A stretch of DNA of 49,594 nucleotides from Hydnum rufescens UP504. Taxonomy: Eukaryota; Basidiomycota; Agaricomycetes; Cantharellales; Hydnaceae. The position numbers were made by a program, and so were the translations under genes. Of this stretch, positions 9,877 to 19,700 are shown one piece after another. The notes beneath the pieces are model-generated. The model was not told the DNA's origin. It worked only from the letters and a program-made list of their open reading frames with translations, and searched no databases. The stretch covers positions 1 through 49,594 of the forward strand of contig MU129182.1 in the NCBI GenBank assembly GCA_014904985.1, written 5' to 3'. Numbering within the stretch: the stretch's first letter is position 1; the number at the start of each line of letters is the position of its first letter.

Positions 9877-10328
9877 TGTTATGAGTCATACTCGTAACCT
9901 TGCTTATGTATGCAGAATAACAAAGCCAATCGCACCATCATGTGACCTTCCTCCTCGCCACCATTGTGCCTTCCTCTTTCAGCACTTCCTATTATATACA
10001 TCCCTCCTTTATCCAACATCCCTTTATTCATGAAACCCTTTTTGATCTCTAGAAGTATAAGTAGTTACTTGATGTACACTTGCTCTTTAAGAATATATTG
10101 TCAACCAATTGAATTCTCTTTTTGCAATCTTGATTATCACTTGTGACTCTCACTTGCAAATCTCACATATTAACTCTCAAGAAGCCGGTCTTCCTTGTAT
10201 GCACTTGTCTCCCATGACCTTATGTAAACCTTGCTTCACAACTCTCTCATCAATCGCCTTAAGGGCATTTCCTTGTATTTGACTCAATTACATCATTGTA
10301 TCTCTCGTCTCGAGTACAACCCTTAACA
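9877..10328 (+). repeat. Probable 5' LTR of a Ty3/Gypsy element
   Basis: The segment begins TGTTATGAGTC and ends CCCTTAACA, giving TGTTA/TAACA inverted ends. It lies between the truncated Copia RNase H and a gag start codon. TATA-like sequence occurs near 9993. No tRNA-type primer site (TGG...) follows immediately, so the exact right edge is uncertain. Confidence 0.55.
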
Positions 10329-10370
10329 GTATTCTTGATCTAAATAACCAACTCCCTTGAAAGACTCAAT

Positions 10371-11128
10371 ATGCCCTCCACTCGACAAAATCCACAACTG
10401 GTCATCGATGACTACCGTGATGACACAGCCACCATTGAATCCACCTCTGGCCTCTCCTCTCCAATTGTCCTCAAGGCACCAATCACCCCACGGATGATGT
10501 ATCCCTCAATACAAACACCACCCAACTTGACACAAGGCCTGCACATGGGAAACCCTCCCAGCACCACATCAACTTCGAGCACTGAGACAATGCTCCTGTG
10601 CATGCTCCAACAAATGCAGGCAGACCTAGCATGCAGCACGCAGATACAAGCAGAAATGGTGCATACCAATGCCCAGATGAATGCTCACCTTGAAGAACTC
10701 GCAAACAAAAATTGAGAACAGCAAAACGAAGTTGCACACCACAATTCACGGTCGCCCACCCTCGACACAAACATGTGACTGAGGCAAGTAGTCTTGCCTG
10801 TGGCACACAGCTCGCAATTCACACCACGCACCCTCAACACTTGAAGCACCCACTTCGAGCCCCAAACCCACCCTGAGGAAAACAATGAGTTTCCACCTCA
10901 AAACCTCAACAATATGCCACAAGGCAATTCAGTCACATATGCACCACCTAGCAACATCACACAACCAACTCCGTGATGTGCAATGTTCGAGGATGCACAC
11001 TCCACCCCCCTGTGCCTGGGCTCTGCCTTCAGAGCCCCAACTCCAGGTGTGGATCATTGAGCGGCACACACAGGAGCCAGACTCGAACACCTTCCCACCA
11101 CCCTGTGATATCGTGAACCCAGACTGGT
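10371..11128 (+). pseudogene. Gypsy gag, N-terminal part
   Basis: A genuine ATG at 10371 opens MPSTRQNPQLVIDDYRDD. A Ser/Thr/Pro-rich stretch and a glutamine/methionine-rich coiled-coil-like segment (MLLCMLQQMQADLACSTQIQ) follow, as in gag proteins of fungal Gypsy elements. A TGA at 10713-10715 ends the first frame. Coding-like sequence with further stops continues to the left end of the foldback element. Gag would form the virus-like particle; this copy cannot. Confidence 0.55.
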
Positions 11129-11639
11129 CAGCCATATTTGATACCTATGATAGGTATCAAATTTGCGACACTTTTTGGTACCTAAGTAGGTCCAATTGTG
11201 ATGGGGTGCCATATGGGTGCCAATTGATAATTAAATATCAGAGAATCAGCCCAAATGGGGCCCCAATTGGGCCCATATACCCCAATGTAGTGCCATGGGG
11301 CCCCAATGTGGCTCCAAAATGAACCCCTTCATAGTTTCCACACTACTGAGGCACTGATCTGCATTTAATTTCAATTATTACAATTATGGTATCAACAGCT
11401 AGTAGAATATCCACTATATCCACTCCCTGCAGGTGCAGGGAGTCTACTTGAAAGACAAGAACACATACCTGGTGAAAGTCCCCCTAAAATATGGGGGCTT
11501 TGCATGCATACATTACATGGGGGTATTCATTTTGTCGTGATTCCACTCGATCGGGCGAGATTTTTGGGGGCTGCACATGTCTGTATTTCCTGTTGGGGCT
11601 CTGTCCATGTTCTTGTTGGGTTGGGTTTCATTGGGGGCA

Positions 11640-12960
11640 GGGGTGACCTAGAATAACAAAAGAATCATTAGTAGAGACTATATCAAGTGAGAACTTACCT
11701 GAGATTACCACACACCCACTGGAGCGGGGGTGTGGTAACCCATTGTCCATCATTGTGTAGGTTGCTGCTGGTTCAGGGGCCGGACCCTTAGACATGATCT
11801 TCAGCAGCTGCGCACATCTGTATTATGCGTGGGGGCTTCATCCATGTTCCTGTCGGGTGGATTTTCGTGGAGGGACAGGCTAGAATAACAAACAATGTGC
11901 TACATTAGTAAAATAAAAGAGAGGCAGCACCAAAAGAGCAGCTGGTGCTGCTCTCTTGGTGCCGTTGTACAACTAGTAACAAAAAACTTATGAGGCACCC
12001 ACACCCACTGTGTGGTGCCATGCTTTGCCTGTCATTGTGTCCATTGTGGGCATTCGGGAGTTGGCCCCTTGGGCGCGATCTTCAGTGGCTATGCATCGTG
12101 CAGGGTTTCGTTCAGGAGTTGGGCTCTTGGCCATGATCTTCGGCAGCTACGCATCATGCGGGGTTTCGTTCAGGAGTTGGGCCCTTGGCCGTGATCTTTG
12201 GCAGCTATGCATTGTGTGGGGTTTCGTTCAGGAGTTAGCCCCTCTTCAGTGGCTACACATTGTGCGAGTGTTCATGCAGGGAGGGGGACCTAGAATAGCA
12301 CATAGTAATGTTAGTAAAAAAAAAGGAGAACTCACCAGATAGCACAACACCCGCTGCAGTGGGTGTGGTGCCATATCTATCCATCATTGCATGGCTTGGG
12401 GGTGGTGGTAACATCACATAGGTGGGACCCTCTGGATTTGGGCAGCCGTACACGTCCGTATTATGCAGGGGGCTCCATGTTTTCTTGTCGGGTGGATTTT
12501 CATGCAGGGGGGAAGCCTAGAACAACAAATGGTACATTATATTAGTAAAATTGAAGAGAAGCAGCACCAAAAGAGCAGCTACAGCTGCTCTTTTGGTGCC
12601 GGAGTATGGTATGGAAAGAAAACTCACCTAATAGGACCACACACCCGCCACAGTGGGTGTGTGGTGCTGTGTTTTATCTGTCGTCGCGTGGGGGCTGCAC
12701 ATGTATGCAGGGTGTTGGGCGGATTTTGACCCACATTGATTTCCAGGCAGCCATCGGGGTTGGTATCGTCATTATGCAGGTCAGTCAGAGGCGAGAACCT
12801 TAAACCTAGAATGGAAATACTACTGTTAGTTACGATGTTGAAGAAGTACAACAAGGGCAGCTTTGGCTTCCCTTTTTGCACAGCTGTACATAGTGGGAAG
12901 GAACTCACCTATATGACCACACACCCGCTGCAGCGGGTGTGTGGTCCTCTTCTAGTTCCT
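11640..12960 (-). repeat. Left arm of the foldback element: inverted tandem double-hairpin units
   Basis: Stem A copies (CCACACACCC ... GGGTGTGTGG type) occur at about 11708-11736, 12345-12372, 12636-12664 and 12917-12947. Stem B copies (CACCAAAAGAGCAGC ... GCTGCTCTTTTGGTG type) occur at about 11926-11963 and 12564-12600, with a degraded one near 12858-12885. CTAGAATAACA ... TTAGTAAAA between the stems is the reverse complement of the branch-point and acceptor-like sequence of the right arm, so the units run on the minus strand. Confidence 0.75.
12055..12270. repeat. About 60-bp tandem repeat, roughly 3.5 copies, inside the left foldback arm
   Basis: The unit carries GATCTTCGGCAGCTATGCAT, GGGGTTTCGTTCAGGAGTTGG and CCCTTGGCC. 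It recurs near 12055, 12115, 12175 and 12232, with the last copy truncated. It is a local amplification of part of one arm unit. Confidence 0.75.
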
Positions 12961-13023
12961 CTGGATCCTGTGGTCAAGTCCTATATATGAATGAAATGGC
13001 TGAGGTAAGCATCAAAACAAACC

Positions 13024-13605
13024 ACTCAACGCTGGGACTTTCAGGGCTCGAAAGAGCGCCCAATTAGGGGCAGTGCAAGCCTCATATAGATAGATAATAA
13101 ATACTAAATATTTGTCTAAGACAAGTGAGGAAAAGAGGGATAGTCAGTTGGATTGCACTAAGGCAGCATGTGCAAAGCAGAATTGGGCGACTTCCATGCA
13201 TTATAATTGGCCCAAATTTGAGTATCTTGGTGGCATGTATGTATATTTCATGGACGCCAAAATGAATTGGACAACCTGGCTAATTTTCAATTTCTCGTGC
13301 CTTCAATTTCCTATTTAGGAAATTGAAGGCACAAGAAATTGAAAATTAGCCAGGTCATCCAATTCGTTTTGGCGTCCATGAAATATACATACATGCCACC
13401 AAGATACTCAAATTTGGGCCAATTATAATGCATGGAAGTCGCCCAATTCTGCTTTGCACATGCTGCCTTAGTGCAATCCAACTGACTATCCCTCTTTTCC
13501 TCACTTGTCTTAGACAAATATTTAGTATTTATTATCTATCTATATGAGGCTTGCGCTGCCCCTAATTGGGTGTTCTTTCGAGCCCGAAAAGTCCCGGTGT
13601 TGAGT
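13024..13605. repeat. 582-bp near-perfect palindrome at the centre of the foldback element
   Basis: Two arms of about 290 bp (13024-13313 and 13316-13605) are reverse complements with only scattered mismatches. They are separated by the 2-bp spacer TT in TCCTATTTAGGA. The equivalent 68-codon frames on opposite strands are a consequence of the symmetry, not evidence of genes. The palindrome is flanked on both sides by hairpin units pointing away from it. Confidence 0.92.
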
Positions 13606-13639
13606 AGTATCCTCACATCTATTTGGAGGCACCCAAAGC

Positions 13640-15960
13640 AAGTGCCACACACCTGCTGGGGCAGGTGTGTGGCACTGTTAGGTGAGTTTTCTTTTTACAG
13701 GCTGTACCACAATGCCAAAAGAGCAGCACTAGCTGCTCTTTTGGCATTGCTTGAATTCTTTATTTACTAACGTTCATTATTCTAGGTTCCTTCCCTCTAC
13801 CCGAAGAATGCACCGACAAGAGACTCAGGATGAAATATGAGGGCATGCACAGCCACCCAGGACCCCAAGACTCAACTATCCGCGACCTATAGAATGACAC
13901 CTGCCACACCTGCTTCGGCGGGTGTGGTAATATTAGGTATTTTTTTAAAATTACGGGGTGGATGATGACACCAAAAGAGCAGCCCCAGCTGCTCTTTTGG
14001 CATTGCTTCTGTTATTTTTTTTAAACTAACATATTCGTTATTCTAGGTTTTCTCCCTCCACCAAACTCCCCATCCGAAGAACACACAGACAAGGCCTGGG
14101 TGAAATACGGGGGCACATGCAGCCACCCAGGACCCCAACCCTTGCATATCCCCAACCCCTACAACGATGAATCAAGTACGGCGCTGCACACCCGCTTCGG
14201 TGGGTGTGTGGCAATCTTGGGTCAGTTTTTTTTAAATTACGGGGTGTATTACGATGCCAAAAGAACAGCACCAGCTGCTCTTTTGGCATCGCTTATGTTA
14301 TTTTTTTTTACTGACATATTACTTAGTCTAGGTCCTTCTCCCTCTGTGAAACCGACCCGAAGAACACACAGACAACATCCACCGCAAAATACGGGAGCGC
14401 ACAGCCACCCAAGACCCCAACTCGCACCCTATATGACAATGAAACAAGTATGGCGCCACACCTGCTTCGGCGGGTGTGTGGCAATATTAGGTGAGCTGTT
14501 TGATTACAGGGAGTATGACGACACCAAAAGAGCAGCACCAGCTGCTCTTTTGGCATTGCCTTCAATTTTTTTTTGTTTTACTAATGTATGATTATTCTAG
14601 GGACATCCACTATGTGATACCCAACCCAACAAATGCACAGGCCAGGCTCAGGGCCAAACACAGGAGTGCGCAGCCCCCCAGACCACCTGACCCTCAAGTA
14701 TCTGCAACCTACACGATGACAAATCAAATACGGTGCCAGACGCCCGCTTTGGCGGGTGTTTGGCACGATTAGGTGAGTTGTTTCATTACATGGTGTACCA
14801 CGATGCCAAAAGAGCAGCACTAGCTGCTCTTTTGGTGTTGTTCATGGTACCCTTTTTACTAACATATTATTATTCTAGGTTCTTTCTCCCTCCACCAAAC
14901 CCGACAAGGCTGAAATACGGGCGCGCATGCAGCCACTCAAGACCCCAACCTCTGACTCCCCACAATCTATATGAATCAAACACAGTGCCACACACCCGCT
15001 TCGGCGGGTGTGTGGTAGTATCAAGTACATCTAATCCCACCAGTGCCAAAAGAGCAGCTTGTGCTGCTCTTTTGGCACCACTCTGTTTTCCTTTTTCTTT
15101 TTACTAATGTATTATCCTCTCTTGTTCTAGGTCCCTTCCCTTCCCCATGCAAAACCCCGCCTGACGGGGACATGACCAACCCCCAGCATGACATTTGATG
15201 TGCAGTCCAAGCCCCGAGTGCCCGGCCCACAAATATGACAATCAACCAAACCTCATACCACACACCCGCTTCGGCAGGTGTGATAACATCAGATACGTCT
15301 AATCCCACTGGTGCCAAAAGAGCAGCAGAAGCTGCTCTTTTGGTGCTGTCTCATGTTTTTATTTTATATTTTATTTTATACTAACATATTATTCTTTATT
15401 CTAGGTCTCCCCTCACTGTGCGAAACCACCCGACAAATGAGTCCAAGCTGAAATGACAACATACGCAGCCACCCAGAACCCTGTCTGAGAGCCAAGACCC
15501 AACCTGAGGGCCCAGTCCCCAAATGCCCACAACCGACACGACGATGGATAAAACATGGCACCACACACCCACTGCAGCAGGTGTGTGGCCTTATAAAAGT
15601 ATTTCTTAATAGCTACAAACGTGCAAAAAGAGCAGCAGTCACTGCTCTTTTTGTCGCTGCTCTTTTTGCGTGAGATTTAATTTTAACTAACATATTTTCT
15701 ATTCCAGCCAACACATGAAGCCACACTGCCACGAGCCCAAATCTGCCAATCTGCCAGGATCCCCCATGCACGAGTATGCATAACCATGCAAATGAATGAA
15801 GTCATGGAGGAAAAGGAGAGCCACACCTGCTGTGGCGGGTGTGGCAATTTTTAAGGTAATTATAACACCTGGCCATGCAAAAGGAGCAGCACAGGCTGCT
15901 CCTTTTGCATGGCCTTTCTCTTCTTTTACTAACATACTATTTATCAATCTAGGACCTTAT
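13640..15960 (+). repeat. Right arm of the foldback element: nine tandem double-hairpin, intron-like units
   Basis: Stem A starts near 13644, 13897, 14186, 14457, 14733, 14987, 15257, 15560 and 15820. Stem B starts near 13711, 13967, 14251, 14520, 14801, 15041, 15308, 15620 and 15876. Stem A is CACACCCGC-TTCG-GCGGGTGTG in its best copies; stem B is GCCAAAAGAGCAGC-NNNN-GCTGCTCTTTTGGC. Stem B lies in a segment that begins TTAG/GTGAGT in several units and ends with a TTTACTAACATATT branch-point-like sequence and TTCTAG. The 255-305-bp period is regular. Only low-complexity or short frames cross the units, so I read the array as non-coding. Confidence 0.85.
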
Positions 15961-16379
15961 CCAGCCCACCACCACACCAAGCCCCAAGCAAAACCCCGCC
16001 AACAAAGACACAACACGAAAACCCACAACCCGACTGACCAAACACCCACAAGAATGAGGGATGTGGCCACCAGATGAAATGTGCAGGTGAACAGGGCATG
16101 TAGCCACCATGTTGTGTGGCTCCGCCAGGTGGGGACATGTGGTGGCAGGGGATAATATGTGTATAGTAATAAATAAATAATCATACATGGTTATGTGATC
16201 CAGCACAGCTGTTGACTGGAAGTTGGCCCAATAAGGCCCCAATGGGGCCCTAATCAGCACCCAAGCCACAACCAAAGTGGTGGACTGGGGCCCCAATAGT
16301 GTCTGGTACCTACTTAGGTACCAAATCATGCCCCAGAATAGATACCTAACAAGGGGGTCACATACGGCTGTCCAAGGTG

Positions 16380-16912
16380 CGTGAACCAGCAACAATCGCC
16401 CACCCCTCTGTGCTCTTGGGACATGCACTTCATGAACCCAAAAACAAAGAGCTGGAGATGTTCTCAGGGCACGACCCTCTAAACTTACAGATTCCTTGCA
16501 CATTGCAAAATGGCATTCCAATCACAACTGTCACGATTCACACTGGAAAGCATGTGTATCATCTGGGCTGGATCATATCTCACGGATATGGCAAGGCAAT
16601 GGTTCCAATGCCTCATCATGGAGACGGAGGAATCCCCCACACTCTCCAGCTGGATGCTCTTCGAGGAAGAGCTCCACACATACTTCAGAGACCTGGACAA
16701 AGTCGCGACTCAAGAGTGAAAACTACAAGCACTCAAAATGAATGACAACCACCACATCCTTTGCTACATCAACCAATTCAAGGAAGTAGCAAGTCTCACC
16801 AAGTGGAACAACAACACACTCTGCTTACAGTTCTACCAAGGCCTACCAAACTGTCTCCAAGACAACATCTCACAAGATGGCAAACCTGCAAAACTCCCAC
16901 CACAGGCTGTAG
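16380..16912 (+). pseudogene. Gypsy gag, central retrotransposon-gag domain
   Basis: Translation near 16510-16719 gives MAFQSQLSRFTLESMCIIWAG, then SYLTDMARQWFQCLIMETEE, SWMLFEEELHTYFRDL and, after a TGA at 16717-16719, NQFKEVASLTKWNNN and FYQGLPNCLQDNIS. The order 'WAgSYLtdmARqWF ... sW..F..EL..YF' is the retrotransposon gag domain. A frame change lies just upstream, near 16480-16505. It continues the gag of 10371-11128 across the foldback insertion. Confidence 0.7.
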
Positions 16913-17040
16913 TGTTGATATATCAACTGTGGTCTGATACCACAGTTAATTGATATATCAACATGGTAACTTGCCACAGTGGTAACTTACCATAACTGAT
17001 ACATCAGACACAGCCCCTGTGCTTCACAAGAAATGTTGCA

Positions 17041-17128
17041 CTTTGTGGGATTTGAACCTGCATCCCCACAACAGGGATTTGTCAGCAGCCTCAAGGTGCA
17101 CTTTAACCACTAGGACACACCACCCTCT
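17041..17128 (-). repeat. tRNA-like domain in the left arm of the small foldback element
   Basis: The minus strand reads GGTGTGTCCTAGTGGTTAAAG (A-box-like) and, about 45 bases on, GGTTCAAATCCCAC (B-box consensus). It is the mirrored counterpart of 17655-17741. Confidence 0.65.
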
Positions 17129-17199
17129 ATGAAACTTCCTCTTATGAGTTCTATAAGTACCCTCGCTGACTTGTGGACTTAGAAAATATTATTGGATCA

Positions 17200-17475
17200 A
17201 GATAAGTGGTGGATGGTATGGGTATGGGGGGTGTGCAAGGTGTGTATGGGTGGTATGGGGGTTAGGAAGGGTGTGGGGGTATGGTATGGTATGGTATGGG
17301 GTTGGAGTTGGTTGGGTATGGGGGTATGGGATGGAGGATATCATGGTTATGGTATGGTATAGAATGGATGGTGTGGATGGTATGGTATGGGTTGGGTGGT
17401 TAGGTGGTTGGGGGTTGGAGGTTGGGGGTTGGAGGTTGGAGGTTGGAGGTTGGATGGTTGGAGGTTTGTTTTTTT
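17200..17475. repeat. G-rich microsatellite, (GGTAT)n and (GGTTGGA)n type
   Basis: Runs of GGTATGGTATGG and GGTTGGAGGTTGGAGG fill the spacer between the two tRNA-like arms. The frequent GG and GGG steps make quadruplex formation on the plus strand conceivable. Confidence 0.8.
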
Positions 17476-17654
17476 TTTGAAAATTACAAAAAGACTCATG
17501 TCTGGGAAAGTATTTTGCATTTTTCTCCACAACTAAGGCACCTACACAGGTTCTGTCACTGCCACCATACTCAGGGGGACCAGGGCTACAATTAATTTTC
17601 TGCTTACATAATCACAAAAAGTGGATATTATAGCACTAATTAGAGGTTGTGTCA

Positions 17655-17741
17655 TAGGGTGGTGCTAGCCTAATGGTTAAAATGGCACTTTGAGTCTGGT
17701 TACACATCCCTGTTAAGGGGATGCAGGTTCAAACCCCACCA
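17655..17741 (+). repeat. tRNA-like domain in the right arm of the small foldback element
   Basis: TAGCCTAATGGTTAAAATGG at 17665 resembles an A box and GGTTCAAACCCC at 17726 a B box, with spacing close to that of a tRNA with a long variable region. The sequence lies inside an inverted repeat and has a near-identical mirror copy, so it is a tRNA-derived repeat and not an annotated tRNA gene. Confidence 0.65.
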
Positions 17742-17878
17742 AATGCAACATTTCTTGTGAAGCATTAGGGGTTGTATGTATCTGATGTATCAGTTATGGT
17801 AAGTTACCACAGTGGCAAGTTACCATGTTGATATATCAATTAACTATGGTAACTTACCATATTTGATACATCTATACT

Positions 17879-18857
17879 ACAAGGTGGCCTGAAACACCAG
17901 GGTTGGCTTGGCTCGTGCTGAATCTGAGATCGGTAAGGGCCTGCGAGAGTGAATCGTACCAGCATTGGCTGGCTTGTTTAAGACCATAAAGGGTCTTCTG
18001 TAATCACAGGATCATATTTGTACCCTGAGGTTTGTAACTGGGGGGGAATTCCATGTAAATTTCCTCATCAGGATCCAATTCACCATTTAGATAGGCACTG
18101 TTGAAATCGAATGAGTCGATCTCCCAGTCCTTTTCAGCAGGAATTGCAATGATTGTCTGAAAACTTGCCATTCAGGCCATGGGAGAATAGGTTTCATAAT
18201 AGTCAACACTGTAAATTTGAGTGAAACTGCAAGCAACGAGATGTGCCTTGTATTTTAAAATACTACCATTGGCCTTGCACTTGATCTTAAAGACCAATTT
18301 GCAGTCAATGATGTTTTTGCCTTGGGGTCTCAGCACTTCTTTGTACATTCTGGTGTCCTCAACAGTTTTGAGCTTGGTATTGGTGGCCTTCTCCCATTCT
18401 GGCCAATTGGTCCTTGATTTTGCCTCTTCCAGTGATCCAGGGTCACCATTCAGGTCCTGTAGTGCAACATTGTTGAATTCAATGTAATACATGGCATCAT
18501 TGACAAAGGAATTTGTGTCATCAGTATTTCCAGATGTGGGATTGCTCCCCCTGATGCCGGGGATTTGGCTGTTGGGTTTTGAATGCAGATAACCATGGAC
18601 TGTACCTTCACCCTGCTCGAGGCATTGTACATACTGGGAGGGCTTGTGGGCATGAGTGGATCACTGTTCAGGTTGAATAATCTGAACTGGGTTTGGTGCC
18701 AAAGGTATTTCAAGGAGCTGGGGTGTTTGGACAGGCATGGTCAGCCCATCTTCTGTGTGATCCCCATCATCTGACTCAGTTGGGTCAGCATGGGGTGGTG
18801 TAGCAGATGGAGCTAGCAGTGGGGTTTCGGTGTCTACTGGGCGTGGCTGAGTGCTGG
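17879..18857 (-). pseudogene. Copia polyprotein: integrase-RT linker and reverse transcriptase N-terminal half
   Basis: On the minus strand a Pro/Thr-rich linker (18857 to about 18550) leads into SRTNWPEWEKATNTKLK, DTRMYKEVLRPQGKNI, CKLVFKIKCKANGSI, YKAHLVACSFTQI and DYYETYSPMA, then DSFDFNSAYLNGELD and YGLKQASQCWYDSL near 17980. This is the Copia RT (RVT_2) order. A TGA at 18174-18172 replaces the Arg expected after SPMA, which fits CGA to TGA. His stands where YKARLVA has Arg. RT ends at 17879, and the polymerase C terminus and most of RNase H are missing. The enzyme would copy the element RNA into cDNA; this copy cannot. Confidence 0.82.
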
Positions 18858-19563
18858 TGTGTCAGGGTTTGCCCCTTGCTCCAGTCCACTCCAGTCCACT
18901 CCAGTCCACTCCAGTCCACTCTGGTCCACTCCGGTCCACTCCAGATCACTCCAGTCCTTGTCCACCCACCTCCAGTCCAGTTCTCCACTTATTTCCTTCG
19001 CCCAAGTCCACTTTGCTTCCAGCTTGATTCCAGTTTGACTCCGGTCCAACCCTATCTTGGTTTCATTTCCTTTTCATTTCCCTTTCATTTCCCATTGCTT
19101 CCGGTTTGCCCCTGGCTGAGTTCCTGTTCCTGTCCCTGCCCCCCTTGTAACCACCCCCAGTTTAGCGATCACTCCCCTGTAGTATAGTCATCATGTATAA
19201 GTAGTCTGAGAGCGAAGTTCAGAGACCCCAGCTTTGGTCTCTCAGGATTTCCGCTGTTAATCTGGACTACAGGTCAGCCTTCATGTATTCCATATTCATA
19301 TTACATAATCTCAGGATTTCCACTGTTACTCTGGACTACAGGTCCAAGTACTTTCCAGTTGACTCCGTGAGCTTAAGGACTGCTGTGCTCATTTCTGCCT
19401 AGTCCCCTCCAGGCTGCTGGACTGCCTCTCTGTCCCCTCCTATCCTCATTATCTCATTCTTTCCCGGATTCTCCTGGACTTAGCCGGACTTACACCAGAC
19501 TTAGCCAGAATTATCTGTGTTTATATTTGTTTGGTGCTCTCATCGCAGTGTGGCCCTGACACA
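18858..19563. mobile_element. Probable solo LTR (about 706 bp) inside the Copia
   Basis: The segment begins TGTGTCAGGG and ends CCCTGACACA, perfect 10-bp inverted ends with TG...CA. It contains a tandem CCAGTCCACT repeat near 18880-18950 and a TATA-like GTATAAGTAG near 19193, as expected for an LTR promoter. CTCAGGATTTCC and CTGTTA.TCTGGACTACAGGT recur near 19240 and 19310. Flanks read GTGCTGG on the left and GTGCTTGG on the right, a near match that may be a damaged target duplication. A short DNA element with 10-bp TIRs is the alternative. Confidence 0.6.
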
Positions 19564-19700
19564 GTGCTTGGTTTATTGAAGGGAATTTCAATCATCAGTA
19601 TAGAAGAAGGGTTGGGAGCTCTGATGACTGTCAAATCAAAATCTGGTTCAGCCAGTGTGTAGATGGGAGACTGTATTTCTGTTGTTATTCAGTGGGCTGG
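19564..19700 (-). pseudogene. Copia polyprotein, linker between integrase and RT
   Basis: The minus strand encodes EIQSPIYTLAEPDFDLTVI, then RAPNPSSILMIEIPFNKPS, which continues across the solo LTR into the linker at 18857. A TGA lies just upstream at about 19695. The segment shows that the solo LTR and the insertion at 19700-21185 are separate events. Confidence 0.6.

Larger units (their letters stand above)
11120..16379. mobile_element. Foldback transposon built of inverted arrays of double-hairpin units around a giant palindrome
   Basis: The left end near 11129 reads CAGCCATATTTGATACC and the right end, read inverted from 16370, CAGCCGTATGTGACCCC. Both continue to a shared TTTGGTACCTAAGTAGG (left near 11174; right, inverted, near 16325-16309). 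The left arm (about 11640-12960) holds repeat units in minus orientation, the centre is a 582-bp palindrome (13024-13605), and the right arm (13640-15960) holds the same units in plus orientation. No transposase frame is visible inside. The element splits a Gypsy gag, so it is a mobile insertion and not a host locus. A truncated second copy (45406-48533) starts at the same terminus, which supports mobility. Exact ends could be a few bases further out (CACCTTGGA is shared by the right end and the second copy). Confidence 0.7.
9877..16912 (+). mobile_element. Truncated Ty3/Gypsy retrotransposon (LTR plus gag), interrupted by a foldback element
   Basis: An LTR-like segment is followed by a gag N-terminal part (10371-11128) and, beyond the foldback element, a gag central part (16380-16912). 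Protease, RT, RNase H, integrase and the 3' LTR are absent. The fragment ends at the left arm of the tRNA-like foldback element, after which minus-strand Copia RT begins. It therefore appears to have lost its 3' part through a rearrangement at that point. Confidence 0.65.
16913..17878. mobile_element. Small foldback element whose inverted arms each contain a tRNA-like (SINE-type) sequence
   Basis: The left arm (about 16913-17130) and right arm (about 17640-17878) are inverted copies. Each carries TTGATATATCAA, GGTAACTTACCATA, TGATACATCAGA, AAATGTTGCA-type and tRNA-like segments in mirrored order. The spacer holds a G-rich microsatellite and AT-rich sequence. No transposase is visible. On its left is Gypsy gag (+), on its right Copia RT (-), so it marks the junction between two truncated elements. 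Confidence 0.7.

Noticed and set aside
13112..13517. Two nearly identical 68-codon frames on opposite strands
   Set aside because: They are the two arms of the palindrome read in mirror image. Neither has a motif or independent support.
17250..17530. Trp/Gly-rich and Pro/Thr-rich frames on opposite strands
   Set aside because: They are translations of the G-rich microsatellite between the tRNA-like arms.
17655..17741. A genuine tRNA gene
   Set aside because: A and B boxes are present, but the sequence is part of an inverted repeat with a mirrored copy and a conserved non-tRNA tail. I could not form a convincing cloverleaf with an anticodon.
18858..19563. hAT-type DNA element as an alternative to a solo LTR
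   Set aside because: The flanks are close to an 8-bp duplication, but the TATA-like promoter region and TG...CA ends fit an LTR better. I kept the LTR call at moderate confidence.
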